Source of the DNA: Ziziphus jujuba
Taxonomy: Eukaryota; Streptophyta; Magnoliopsida; Rosales; Rhamnaceae
Direction: 5' to 3'
DNA: 64,000 nucleotides
Assembly (NCBI RefSeq): GCF_031755915.1
Contig: NC_083386.1
Location: 14,592,501-14,656,500, forward strand
A program made the position numbers and the translations under genes. Within the stretch, counting starts at the first letter, position 1. Each line of letters starts with the position of its first letter. This document shows, one piece after another, positions 25,980 through 37,398 of this stretch. The notes under the pieces were generated by a model that was not told where the DNA came from, made no database searches, and saw only the letters and a list, made by a program, of their open reading frames with translations.

Positions 25980-26689
25980 ATGGAATACTACTACTCCACC
26001 AACCATCTCCATGAAACCCCCCAGAAAGAAGACTACATTGAAGAAGCAGAGGAAGAAGACGCACTTTCTCTCTGCGATTTCACTTTCCAAGACGAACCCA
26101 TTTCATCTCTCCCTCAACCAAACTTGCCCACTTCTTTTCCCTCTGACTCCGATGATTTTGAATTCTCCATTGGTACAGAAATCAAAGCGAAAGACTTCCT
26201 CCTCTTGAAAACGGCATTGTCTTCTGTGGGAAATCCATACCTCACGGAAAACCAGTTGTCAATCTTAATCTTAATATTCCAACTTCTACGTCGACCCAGA
26301 AGCCTTTCATCGAAGACCCATTTTGTTTGAGATCCGAATCTTTCAATTTGTTGAGAGGCTCTACTTCCCATTTCGCGAATCGTTCCAAATCGGTCCGGTT
26401 ACCGGAAAACGGCAACTGCCGGTACCAGTCGAGCAGTTCTCGGAAGCATAAGGTTTTGATTGGATTGGTCAAGTTTCCGACGAGGATGGAGCTGAGTGAT
26501 ATAAGGAAAAGGCAGGACCGAATAGCTCCGGTGCCGATGTTTCATGTAGCCGACGGCAGTCAACCGGTTGTCGCCGGTGGTGGGAGTGGAGGAAGAGGTC
26601 ACTGGAGTTTGCTCCGGCGGTTGAGGTTTAGGTCCCACATCGTCGGCTCTTTGGCCAGAGCCTCCTTCGGTTGGATGTCGCGCGTGTGA
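25980..26689 (+). pseudogene. gene B: array member 2, one frameshift
   Basis: This is a clear relative of gene A. The first 116-residue frame (25980-26330) has the acidic N-terminus with EDALSLCDF and PISSLP. The conserved remainder lies in another frame that ends at 26689 and carries the SESFNLLR block, KVLIGLVKFP, MELSDIRKRQ, and a C-terminus ending FGWMSRV. Comparison with gene A puts the frame change between about 26175 and 26215. It looks like a single small indel with no in-frame stop in the conserved half. The homologous second frame can be followed back to about 26190. The coding sequence is otherwise well preserved, so a recent lesion, a sequencing error or a polymorphism are all possible. 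The gene has a CT/TA-rich upstream region. Confidence 0.75.
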
Positions 26690-26846
26690 CAGACCCCACA
26701 CGCCATGTTGGCATTGTTTACACGTGCGAGTCGACTTTTTGGCGGATAGTTTTTATTTATTTATTTATTTATCTTTTCCTCTTAATTTTTGTATATAAAT
26801 TTTAGTCAGCTACTTTGTAATCAGACCTCTTCTTTATTAATAAATT

Positions 26847-26850
<4 letters not shown>

Positions 26851-26914
<64 letters not shown>
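26851..26914. repeat. (CT)n microsatellite
   Basis: About 30 uninterrupted CT units lie in the 3' flank of gene B. Confidence 0.95.
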
Positions 26915-26916
<2 letters not shown>

Positions 26917-28000
26917 CTCCTTGATGTTTTTCATCTTTGTAGCTTAAGAAAATTTTGCACCAAATTTTCAAATTTTGCTTATTTTGGCTACCTCGATTTT
27001 CAATTGTTTGAATTATTTATTCCACATGTTTATCGTTTTTGTGTTTGTATTATAATTCCAAAATGGTTGAATACAGAACTATGTGGGGCTTAGAAAAGAA
27101 GTGGCAGATAAAGTATATAATTTTAAGACTTTTTTCATGTATATGTGTTCCATAGACCAAAAAAAAAAGGAGATTTACTTATTTTTGTAATTACCAAAAG
27201 TTGAGGAACATAGCAAAGTAGAAATACACGGTAATATTAAGTCAACTTTCATTGTAAATTTATTACATATTACATAGTAATATTAAATCAGTGCCTTTGG
27301 GTATTTATAGGCTTATCCTGGATTAGATCAAGTCCGGCTGAAATTCCCAACCATGAGAACAGTGCAAAATAATTACAGCAATGACCATCAGCGTTCATTA
27401 ACGCCTAGATCTTTGTAAACGGTAAAAACCAGCTTGTTTCTTTTATCCAATGATGGTGATTAAACTCAGAATTGTTGTCCATTTTTTTCTGAAAAAGAAA
27501 CGCCTTAGATTTGATTCCCTTAAGAATTACATATCAAGTAAGAAAAATAATGTATTTATTAGTCCTCGCTTACTTATTTTGTCTAAGCATTTCATCTTTA
27601 TGTTTGGTGTTCTATATGTGAGCTAGGCAATACCTTGAGGAAGGTTTTTGTAGTGTTTAAATCAAGATTTTAACTATCACCATAACTTACTTTTGTTTCT
27701 GTACTATTGGATTTATATATTTATCACCATAACTTACTTTTGTTTCTATACTATTGGATTTATATATTTAAGATCCATGATGATTTGCCAAAGAATTATT
27801 TTATCAAATACTTTTTTTTTTTTAAATCAATATTTTATCAAATACCTTAGTTCATATATAATATCTCTTACATCCCTATATAATCCCTTACCAAAGCTAA
27901 GGAGAGACTAATCCAAAAGGATTTATATTATGGAAAGCTTTTTGACAAATAATTAAATTTTATAATTAATATAATCTAAGGGTCTATGTTAACCTATTTA
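26915..28000. other. gene B downstream spacer, duplicated at 31477-31964
   Basis: No gene is seen. The part at about 27040-27540 is closely similar to 31477-31964, which marks it as part of the duplicated unit. A short tandem duplication with TAACTTACTTTTGTTTCT in each copy occurs near 27670-27770. Confidence 0.6.
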
Positions 28001-28009
28001 AACACTTTT

Positions 28010-28550
28010 AATGTAAGAGTCCAGACAATCCGCATGCGATATTGTCCTTTTTAGGTCTGGAAAATCCTCTTACAACCCAGCCCTCAAGGTTTTGTCAAAA
28101 CGCGTCACAAGGAAAAGGTATCCACACTATCTTATGAGGCATGCTTCGTTCTCATTTCCAACTGATGTCGGATCTCACAATCTATACTTCTTGGGGTCCA
28201 ATGTCCTCGCTAACACACCAATCCGGAAAAAAGTATCCACACTATCTTATAAGGCGTGCTTCGTTGCTGGAGGCGTGCTTCGTTCCCATTTCCAGCAGAT
28301 GTAGGATTTCACAATCCATACTCCTTGGGGTCCAATGTCCTCGCTAACACACCGATCCGGATACTGGCTTTGATACCAGAGTAATAGTCCAGACCACCTG
28401 TATGCAATATTGTCCACTTTGAGCCTGGAGAATCCTCTTACAACCCAACTCTCAAAGTTTTATCAAAACGCGTCGCAAGGGAAAGGTATCCACACTACCT
28501 TATAACGCGTGTTTCGTTCTTCTTTCCAATCGATGTGGGATTTCACACTT
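28010..28550. repeat. dispersed repeat with three partial tandem copies
   Basis: The motif order GTCCAGAC, ATATTGTCC, AATCCTCTTACAACCCA, AAAACGCGTC, GGTATCCACACTA, GATGTGGGATTTCACA, and TTGGGGTCCAATGTCCTCG occurs from about 28017. Its second half is repeated from about 28226 and its first part again from about 28383. The text resembles a repeat widely seen in eudicot genomes. I cannot assign it to a class. No target duplication is visible. Confidence 0.6.
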
Positions 28551-28559
28551 AAATCTCTT

Positions 28560-30400
28560 TATCTTTTACCCAACTAATTTACGGAAATAAAAACATTATT
28601 TCTCTCTCTTCTGATTAAGTTTCTAACTAATTGATTTTCAAATTAATAAATAACTAAACAACAATTAATTTAAATTTACTTCCATAGCACTGATGAAGTG
28701 AGGCAAAATTTTAAGAAAAAGAAAATTTTCTTGCTATTTGACAATTTACAATCCACATTCTTAAAAGAAAAAAAAAAGAAAAAAAAGAAAAAAAAAAGAA
28801 CCACTTTTGATATTTAGGAAATAAATCTTTAAAATCACGAAAGATTTTCTTTTTATATATATGTAGCTCGCATTTTTTTTTCTTTTTTTGAACATTACAA
28901 ATTATTTCAAATCCATGTATTTCATGATTCGAATCCATACTCTCGTAGCATAGGTAGAAATGCTTAACCATTAAAGTTATCATTTTCGTCTATGAAGCTC
29001 TTGTCTTATTGGAAGAGAAAAAAGCAAAAAATAAATAAAAACTATAACAAAAGTGCAGTAGCTTTTGTATCAAGGGAGATGGCTTCCATGGAATATACAT
29101 GTATTTTATAACAGTACCAATTCTATTGTCGCCTAATATTTAGCAAGAAAATATGTATCAATGTCAAATAATACATCTATGTTTTCTTTTATGGATGTTA
29201 TGGATTTTATAATGTATTCTACCATTTAGAGTTGTATTATTAAAAAATTGAGAATTGTATTTTAGAAAAAAAAAAAAGAAAAAGAAAAAGAGAAAATCCT
29301 ATAGTTAGAGGTTTTTTTTTTTATATTAATTAATTGTATAGTTAGAGTTGAAAAGAGAATATGATTAGAGTTAATTAGGAGAGAGAAAGAATATTTTGAC
29401 AGCAATAAATTACTTTGATTAAAAGATAGAGAGATTTAAGGATTTTTAAATAAGCTAGTGTAAACTGTTAGATTAGCTTAATTACAAGGTTAAAATTATT
29501 TGTCAAAAAATTTTGTATAGAAAACCCTTCCCATATGTATATTGCAAATTTAAAAAGTTAATATTATTTTATTGTAAAAAAATAAATAAAAGGAGTTAAT
29601 ATTATTTATAAATTCAAAGATTGCCCAAAATATGTAAAAGTTTTATTATATATATATATATATATGTATGTATGTACGTATATTATATTATCATTTATTT
29701 AAAAAATAAAACGATAAATTATATGGTTATTTTAAATTATTTTGATATTGATTTCACTTGTTGATTTAAAAATTGATTTATCCCCATATAGCATACCATG
29801 AATTCAAGCCCCGCAAATTATCACAAATGATAATAAAAAAAATGATAATTGTCTTTTGCCACAAATATATACACATATTATTTACCACATTGTTTAATAA
29901 GGAAATTTGCTAAACATTTGGGTGTCACTACCACTACCATGCTATTATATATATCTATTTGGCTTGAGTAAGTATTAAGAAATCTTCAAAAAAGAAAAGC
30001 ATTAAGCTTCATTTATCTGTATTAAGAAATCTTCAAAAGAGAAAAGCATTCAGACATATAGAAAACCAATTTTAATGATTATCAAAAAATAAAAAAACAA
30101 AAAAAATCCAATTTTAAACTTTGTTGGGTTGATATACATCCATAGATACTCGTACAAATCAATGTATGTTTCATAATTTTTAAATAATATTTTATGGAAT
30201 AAATTTTTGTCTAAAAAATCAAATAGTCAGAAATGGGCAACTCTTCTAGCAAGTCATCCACATCGGCAGCATTCCAGTAGTATCATCTACGTACTCCCTG
30301 GTCCTACCTCTTCTGAATTTCAAGATCTTCAATATTACAATGTTTTTCTAATCAGCCCCCTTCTTGACTGTTAAAAAATAAAATAAAATAAACACTTCTA
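28560..30400. other. AT-rich spacer between genes B and C
   Basis: No gene is seen. The distal part (about 29590-30400) is similar to 40590-41800, upstream of gene D. Confidence 0.6.
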
Positions 30401-30602
30401 GATGCCTTGCCACAAACGCAAGAGCTCTCTTTCTCTCTCTCCCTCTTTGATGGAAGCAACCTCTCCATCTCCTCTATATACATATATTATATACACGTAT
30501 ATATACATATACAGCCATATAGAACCCCAGTCCAAAACTGCCCTTTATTTCAAAGACAAAAACATTTATTGTCTTCCACTTCCACTGACTTTTCATACAG
30601 TC

Positions 30603-31254
30603 ATGGAAGACCACCAAAACGACACAGTTTCAAATCTTCAAGATATTGACGAATCAATATCAGATGAAGAACTCTCTCTCTCTCTGTGACCTTCCCATCG
30701 ACGATCATGAAGAAGAAAAAAGAATCCCATCTCCACGGCAACCCTTTCGACTTCGAGTTCATTGTCAACCATACCATGAAACCAGGTGCATTCCGAACCC
30801 GAACCCGGACCCAACGTCTTCCGCGGCAAAACCATACCCGAACACCCAACAAACGGACTTTTCCTCCGGAGACAATATTTCATTCAAAAGGTCCCGAAGC
30901 TTAAGATCGGAATCCGTGAAACCACCGTCCATCGCAGCTTAGCATTCGCCGTCGACGGACGGGAAATGTCGGTGCCGGCCGATTAGTGGTAACCATCGGA
31001 AACAGAAGGTTTTGATTGGGCTGGTGAGGTTCCAACCGGAAATGGAGATGACTGAGATAAGGGAGAGGCGGAGCTTTCAGAGTCCGGCGAAGATGTTTCC
31101 GGCTACTGACTGTGGGGAGGTTACTGTCGCCGGTGATGTGAACGTGGAGGGCATGACTTTGTGGGGTCTTAAGCCTTTTCGACGTAGGTCCCACTTTCTC
31201 AGGGAGTTGACCAAGGCCTTGTTTCGCTGTATGCAACACGTGGTGTGGAAGCGC
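30603..31254 (+). pseudogene. gene C: broken array member 3, paralogue of gene D
   Basis: Aligned with the intact gene D, this copy shows at least four lesions. (1) The CT tract in the DELSLCDLP region (30672-30687) has four extra bases, which shifts the frame and stops it at 30689 after 29 codons. (2) A shift and back-shift between about 30720 and 30790 scrambles the middle. (3) The AAG codon of the AAKRSP segment has become TAG at about 30940. (4) The terminal TGA has become TGG, so the last frame runs on to 31332. The conserved core remains recognisable (KVLIGLVRFQPEMEM near 31007-31050 and MFPATD near 31093). A functional product is very unlikely. Confidence 0.85.
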
Positions 31255-31287
31255 GTTACCGTATCACTACAATATATATTTTATGTG

Positions 31288-31306
31288 TGTATATATATAT
31301 ATATAT
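31288..31306. repeat. (TA)n tract at the duplication junction
   Basis: Upstream of it the DNA matches the gene C/D 3' end. Directly downstream it matches the sequence that follows the TA tract ahead of gene B. It is therefore the likely recombination point of the tandem duplication. Confidence 0.6.
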
Positions 31307-31964
31307 ATGTTATATGGAATATTGATTTCTGAATTTCATATATATACAGAATCTCAATTGCTTTTTCTTATTAGACAAATTAGAAAAAGCTATGCAAACC
31401 TCCATGAAATTTGATTCGGACCATAGACTCTCTCTAAGTATGTATGTATGCATGTGTATATATATATAGTTAATGTCTTTGTATTATTAATTCAAAAATT
31501 GTTGAATATGTAACCAATAGGGCTTAGAAAAGTAGTTGATAAAGCATACTTTAAAGACTTTTTACATACGTTTCATAGAGATCGACTGCATATCTTTAAT
31601 TTTACAAGGAGGTTACTTATTTTAGTAATTACCAAAACTTGAAGAACTGGGCAAAGTAGAAATACAAGGTAATATTTAAGTCAATTTATATTGTTAATCT
31701 TTTATATATTACATAGTCATATTAAATTAGTTGATATTCCTAAACTTAGCCTGGGTTAAATCAGACCTGGCTGAAGTTCCCCTTCTACCATTTATAATGT
31801 TGACTGAAAAAAGAAAGTATTTTTTTCGTAATGGTTTTCATTAACCCTTTTAAATCTTTGTAAATTGTAACATTATCCTTTTTCTTTTTAATTCATAATT
31901 GTTGTCCATATATTTTGAAAAAGATATTCCTTAGATTTTATTACCTTAAGAATTACATACCAAG
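31307..31964 (+). pseudogene. B': remnant of a second gene B copy with its body deleted
   Basis: 31307-31420 matches the leader of gene B: GGAATATTGATTTCTGAATT, then AAGCTATGCAAA, then CTCCATGAAA at the equivalent of the first codons. From about 31477 to 31964 the match resumes with gene B downstream DNA (GGGCTTAGAAAAG, TAATTACCAAAA, GGGCAAAGTAGAAATAC, ACCTGGCTGAAGTTCCC). About 1 kb corresponding to 26060-27035, which is nearly all the coding region, is missing. No protein can be made. Confidence 0.75.
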
Positions 31965-31969
31965 CCGTT

Positions 31970-32582
31970 TGAGCCACAATATATTATTTTTATCAAGATG
32001 AGAGATAAAGTTTGGGAGCTATTTAAATAAAAATAAATATTATGAAAGGAAAGATAGAGTGATCAATAGAAATAATATTTAAACATAATAATTGCAAATT
32101 TATAGGTATTTGTCTACAATTATTAATGGGTATAAAACATAAAATATTAGATAAATACATAATTCATCAAGATTAGAAGAGTTTTATCAAAGCTTGAAGG
32201 CTTATCAAGGTTCTCATCACTATCAGTAAACTTTAAGAGGATGCTATATAAAAAGGAGGAGGATACCATTTCAAATCACCACACACAGATTTATCAACTC
32301 CTTATCTTTTTAATATACTTCAGTCCAATTTTCTTCCGTTCTAGCTTTCATTTAATAGTTATTTATATTTTATTTTGCTTTTTCTTTATAATTTCCAATT
32401 CCTTTTTGTTTGTTGGATTTCTTCAATTAATAAGTCTTATTTATTTTCTAGACATTAAAACGCAATATAGAATCCTCTTTTGTTTTATGTTTCTATTACA
32501 ATCTCCTTATCAATGTATTATTATTATTATTATTTTTTCATTCAATTAACATTTTATTTGAAGGTGGCACACCTGCATATCA
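31970..32582 (+). mobile_element. outer direct repeat, probable LTR (left copy)
   Basis: This 613-bp block matches 39572-40202 in the same orientation, with clear but diverged identity throughout (GAGATAAAGTTTGGGAGCTA; GATACCATTTCAAATCACCA). It begins TGAGCC and ends CATATCA, so TG...CA. It has a TATATAAAAAGG promoter-like element near 32244 and a pyrimidine-rich R/U5-like region. Gene B homology stops just before it, as expected at an insertion edge. No primer-binding site or target duplication could be confirmed, so a plain segmental duplication remains possible. Confidence 0.55.
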
Positions 32583-33641
32583 TAGTCCGCTAATTAGTAC
32601 AAAATATTTTTTAACACACCCAATGTAACCATTAGATAGTGCCATTAGAAGAAGTTTAATTGGCAATATGACATCCCAAGTCCAAAGCTTGTTCAATATT
32701 CAGAGAAATTTCAACAGAGAGATTACTACACTAGCTGAAATCCAAAGAAATTTCAACAAAAAGATTACTGTACTAGCTGAAATTCAAAGAAATTTCAACT
32801 GAGAGATTGCCACACTCAAATTCCAGAGAAAGAAAATGAGTCCATTTGACATTAGCTCAATTTGTTTGAAAGCCAAATCACTCATCCTATTGCCTGTAAG
32901 CAATATAAGTTAGCTACACCAGTCAAAAATTAAGTTGCTTAGGTTTGAGGGCATCATCCAACTAAAATAGTTGAAGTCCAATTCTCGGCCCGAATCCCCA
33001 ATCCAACCCAAAATCAAAGTTAGCGGAAATCCAATTTGAAACACATGTTGAAATTGAGGCCGAAGCCATTATCTAGGCCAAAATTGAGGCTAGGATCAAA
33101 ATTGAAGCCAAAGATGGATTCCAGGCCGAACTCCAAGCTGAAACCAAAGTTAAAGGTGAAGCCAAAATCCAGGCTATAGCCAAAGTCCAAGCTGATCCAA
33201 GCTAGAGTTGAAGTGAAGTTGAAGCCGAAGATAGATTCCAAGCCAAACTTGGTGCAATGACTGAAGTCCAAGTTAAAGCTAGAGTTGAATCTGAAGTTGG
33301 ATTGCAGGTTGAATTCTAAGTCAAAATCAGAGTTGAGCTGAAGTTGAAGTTGAAGTTGAAGTCAAACTTGACGCTAATATTTAGGATGAAGCTAAAATCC
33401 AAGCCAAATTCAGAATCCAATTTGAAGAAGGAATCTAAGTCGGAATCGAAGTCTAAATCTAGATTGAAGTAGATTCTAAGATTCTATATGAAAACATCAA
33501 ATTCGAGAAGACTATTAATCCAGCCAAGGTATTCTATTATGAGACAAAGTTCTGGCACAATAAGGCCGAATCTAAGCCGAGGTGCAAGAGTAAGAAGCAT
33601 TCAAGGCTAGACCATAGGATTGGGAAACTACTAGAATTGCA
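32583..33641. mobile_element. internal part of the outer element, left of the copia insertion
   Basis: It contains three 43-bp tandem units (32702-32830). From about 33050 to 33480 there is a dense degenerate array of 12-18-bp GAAGCCAAARTCCAAGCT-like units. The plus strand translates to short Glu-Ala-Lys-Ile/Val-Gln stretches broken by stops. No gag, pol or other domain is recognised. Confidence 0.45.
32702..32830. repeat. three 43-bp tandem units
   Basis: AGAAATTTCAAC followed by a GAGATTAC-like segment and TAGCTGAAAT recurs at 32702, 32745 and 32788, the last copy diverged. Confidence 0.8.
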
Positions 33642-34202
33642 AGTTAAAAAATATATGAATAATATATATGTAAATATATGTGGATAAGTATATGTAAATA
33701 AAATTAAAGGAAAATGAACAAAATAAATCAAGAACCTATATGTCTTTGATTTGTTGATCTATCAAAGATCTATAAGGTACCACAGTTTTTTTAAGACAAT
33801 TTTCATCAAATCGATGCAGATTTTTGCCGACGGTCGTCTCTCAGGGTACAACCGATTCAAAAGCTCTCGGACATAGCACCACCAAAGCTTTTCTTCAAAC
33901 TTTCAATATACCTTTGCTCACCACACTCACAATGCAACACCACCGAAGCTTTTCTTCAAACTTTCAATACACCTTTGCTTACCACACTCACAATGCAAAA
34001 ATGCAGAAAAAATGTTTTCCACTTTGTAATTTTTCAAAACCAATGTGAGGGAGAGAAGATTACCAAAAACAAAACTTATTTTCTCAAAAGACTCCTTCCC
34101 TTCAAAAACCCAAAATGGAAAGACATTAATGCAAGCCCTCAATGCTCATTAAGGCCATTTAATTAAATCATTCACACCCATTTTAAATACAAAAACGTTA
34201 CA
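33642..34202 (-). repeat. 3' LTR of the copia element
   Basis: It is 561 bp and matches 38885-39380. It is longer because a 61-bp segment is tandemly duplicated inside it (33877-33937 and 33938-33998). Confidence 0.85.
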
Positions 34203-34665
34203 ATCCCCCACATGAATGATTTGACTACTGTGGACAATGTATGACTCAGGTGGTAAAGTTCTATAGTTAGAACCTGAATATGATAGGTAGATGTTACTCT
34301 TTGAACCTTCCATTATAAGACTATATCTACTTTACAGACTAATTATAGATGTGATATCTTTGAATTATTTCATCGTTTGTATAAATGATAATATAGTTCA
34401 CATAGATTCCTTCTTGGTATACTTTAGTTCTCAATGTTATGTTCATTTTGGCCTTAAGCACCCTCCTGGTTCTGCGAGAGTTTATAGAGAATTGAGCCCT
34501 TAACAATTCTCCTTAAACGGCCACCCTTCTCTCTCACATAGGTGATTCCCACTTCCAATGTAATCAGTATATCTATGCATAGATTACTAAACACATACTT
34601 ATAAGAATCATTAAAAGTATTTTTTATGCTTAACCTTCATCTATCACTGTTTCACCATAGGAATG

Positions 34666-34765
34666 GGCAGAGGATTAACCCCCATAGTGATCCATGTCAG
34701 TCTTTAATTTGCATTGGCAGAGGATTAACCCCCATAGTGATCCATGTCAGTCTTTAATTTGCATT
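34666..34765. repeat. perfect 50-bp tandem duplication
   Basis: GGCAGAGGATTAACCCCCAT and the following 30 bases are repeated exactly at 34716, inside the decayed 3' part of the copia element. Confidence 0.95.
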
Positions 34766-34797
34766 GTCCCATTGAACTTAGATCTTGGTATCTCCAG

Positions 34798-35016
34798 TCA
34801 ACTAGGTTGGGTTTTCATTGTATCGACTTCACTCACGGGCTTCAATCTCATTCTCCTCGTTAGCTTCTCAACTAAATCTATATTTAACCCTTTGATTAAT
34901 GGATCCACAATGTTATCTTTCAACTTTACATAGTCTATTGAGATAACTCCAGTTGAGATTAACTGTCTAATGGAATTGTGTTTCCGATGTATGTGTCTAG
35001 ACTTTCTATTATACAT
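34798..35016 (-). pseudogene. copia RNase H C-terminal remnant
   Basis: The minus-strand peptide contains NRKSRHIHRKHNSIRQL and SIDYVKLKDNIVDPLIKGL. These correspond to the end of copia RNase H, normally KSRHI-RRH-IRE and KDNxADPLTKGL. The central part of RNase H that should join it to the reverse transcriptase is missing, which indicates an internal deletion near 35040. Confidence 0.8.
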
Positions 35017-35043
35017 AATATTCTGTGCCCTGCCAATTGCAGA

Positions 35044-35911
35044 TTAACTATCATAATGTATACTAGTATCATCTTTACTGAATTTAGCCAGTATTTTATC
35101 CACATAATGCGTTTGACTAAGAATGATTGCATTCGAAATCCTAGTGATTTTCATTCCTAAAATCAAATCAGCAAGCCCCATATCTTTCATTTCAAATTTG
35201 GATTTTAACATGATTTTCATAGTTTGGACTATATTGTCTTCACTGCTTACAATGAGTAAGTCATCTACATACAAACAAAGAATGACGTATCCATTTTTTA
35301 TATCTTTTTCATAGACACATTTGTTACACTTATTTATTTTAAATCCATCACTTAGCATGGCACTGTCAAATTTTTGATGTCATTGCTTTAGAGCTTTGTT
35401 TAATTCCATACAAGGACTTCACCAATCTACATACTTTCTTTTATTGTCATGGTACGGAGAAACCCTCGGGTTATTTCATGTAGATGTCTTTATCTAGATC
35501 TCCATTAAGAAATGCTATTTTAACATCCATTTGATTTACTTCAAAATCCCGTAATGCATCGATCACTAGTACAATCCTTATGGAATTCATCCTCGTTATT
35601 GGAGAATAAGTATCAAAATAATTAAGGCCTTGTTGTTAGTTATATCCCTTAATTACAAGCCTTACCTTGTATTTATCTATTGTTCTATCTACTTTCATCT
35701 TCCTTTTAAAAATCTATTTGTAACAGAAAGGTTTACAATCTGGAGGAAGATCTACTAATTCCGAGGTGTGATTTTGTAAGATGGAATCAATCTCATTTTT
35801 TACGGCTTCTTTCGATAAATTTCCTTCAGAAGAGTTTACAGCTTCTTGGAAGCTTTGAGATTCACTTTCTAACATATAAGTAAGAAAATATGGGCTGAAG
35901 AATTTTTTCAC
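35044..35911 (-). pseudogene. copia reverse transcriptase fragments
   Basis: The N-terminal part (35911-35714) carries SFQEAVNSSEG, EIDSILQNHTSELVDLP, the usual start of copia reverse transcriptase. The middle is readable in broken frames. The 35358-35044 frame has LCLYVDDLLIVSS, the catalytic YVDD box, followed by MKDMGLADLILGM. Stops and frame changes separate the pieces, so no active enzyme is encoded. Confidence 0.9.
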
Positions 35912-36480
35912 TCCTACTCTCTTGCTTTGTCTCTGATCAACCTCAGTCTCAGCTTCAGTCTCCTGATCTTGATCACTATCATCGTTATCTTCACTGATAG
36001 CATCATAAGTTTATTTAGACGAACTAGGTCCTTCTTCACATTTATACAAAAAAATATGTTTGAAAAAGGTTTTGTTTTTTAATTTTATAATCTTTTTCTT
36101 GTGTATATTAGGAATTTCTAACCTATACACGAAAAATCAATATGTACTACTATTTTATGCATATCCTATGAAGATGCAATCAACTGTTGGGACCTATCTT
36201 CACTCTTTTTGGAGTATGTACCACTACTTTTGCTAGACATTCCGACACTCGTAAATATTTAGAGGAAAGTTGTCTTCTTTCCCCTAGTTGATAGGGTGTT
36301 TTCACCTAATCCTTCCTGGGCACCTTATTTAAAAGGTCATTCGTCGACAAATGGCTCCCTACCATAAGTTCTGAGACAACCCAGAACTTATCAGCATTGA
36401 TATGATAACCTCATTGATTTTGCCTATACACAAGTTTCATACTTATATTTGGAATCAATTTCAAACGTGGGAATATGATT
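35912..36480 (-). pseudogene. copia GAG-pre-integrase and truncated integrase
   Basis: Minus-strand frames near 36530-36420 read LWHGRLGH and then KYETCV, the histidine/cysteine block before integrase. A stop follows directly where Glu is usual. A LLNKVPRKD stretch and a CLAKVVVHTPKRVKIGP stretch near 36330-36200 correspond to the C-terminal end of integrase. Most of the catalytic core in between is gone. Confidence 0.65.
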
Positions 36481-36521
36481 CAAGTTAATTAATCTTTATA
36501 GAAAATTATAATTAACATGAC

Positions 36522-36960
36522 CTAGTCTACCATGCCACAAAATGGAAGACTCAAGCAAGTAAATAGAAAAAGTACTCGCTTTATTAATATCTTTTGGCTA
36601 AGAGTCAGATCTTTTCCAAACGTCATCTTTAGGACTATTTTACCCTTCCTTTGGATTTCTGATGTGGCGGAATTCCCCATGAACAACTTCTCCCTATTTT
36701 TAGTTGATTCGAAGGAAGTGAACAAATTCTTATTAGAACATATATGGCGAGTCACACCAGTATTAATCCACCATTTTTTATGATTTAATCTCACCAAATT
36801 CATCTCAGAGACAACAACGCTAAGGTCAATTTCATCAACCTCTCCAGTGATGTGCTCCATCATCTGTGCTTTTTTGTTCTTCTTTCTTTTCAGCAATGTA
36901 CATTCCGCCGTTCTATGACCCATCTTGTCACAATTAAAGCACTTACCTTGAAACTTGGTC
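36522..36960 (-). pseudogene. copia zinc knuckle and inactive protease
   Basis: The minus strand reads a CCHC knuckle, CFNCDKMGHRTAEC. About 45 residues later comes WWINTGVTRHIC, the protease active-site region. Copia proteases normally have Asp-Ser/Thr-Gly here. This copy reads Asn-Thr-Gly, which removes the catalytic Asp. Confidence 0.8.
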
Positions 36961-37140
36961 TTCTTAGAGATCCCTTCTTATCTTGGAGCTTTGACCATGC
37001 TCCACAATATTAGCCTTCACCATGGCCTTTAAAGATCTTTTATCAGATCTCCTATTATTGTATTCGATATGAAGCTTTCTAATAAGAGCCTCCATATCGA
37101 TTTCCTTTATCTTGTTCTTGAGATAATTTTTTAAGTCTCC

Positions 37141-37398
37141 TTAATTGGGAGGTATCTTTTTAATTATAGCAAGTACTTGAAATGCTTCATTAATTATCAT
37201 CATTTCAGCAAAAAGTTCTTGAATGAGCATTTGCAACTTATATACTTGACTCATTAGTGGTTTTGAATCCCCCATCACATAGTCCAAGAATCGGCCTTCA
37301 ACAAACTTTCCGGAACTCGCTTTCTCAGTTTTGTATTTGCTGTTCAAAGTTTTCCACAGCTTTTTTGCTGACTTCATGCCACTATACACACCATACAA
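37141..37398 (-). pseudogene. copia gag fragment (Retrotran_gag/UBN2 type)
   Basis: The 85-residue frame reads SAKKLWKTLNSKYKTEKA, GKFVEGRFLDYVMGDSKPL, and AFQVLAIIKKIPPN. These are the hallmarks of the copia gag domain. The N-terminal part and the link to the zinc knuckle are in other frames. Confidence 0.85.

Noticed and set aside
33020..33271. 83-residue minus ORF with a repeating F-G-F-N pattern
   Set aside because: It is explained by the 12-18-bp DNA repeat. There is no reason to expect translation.
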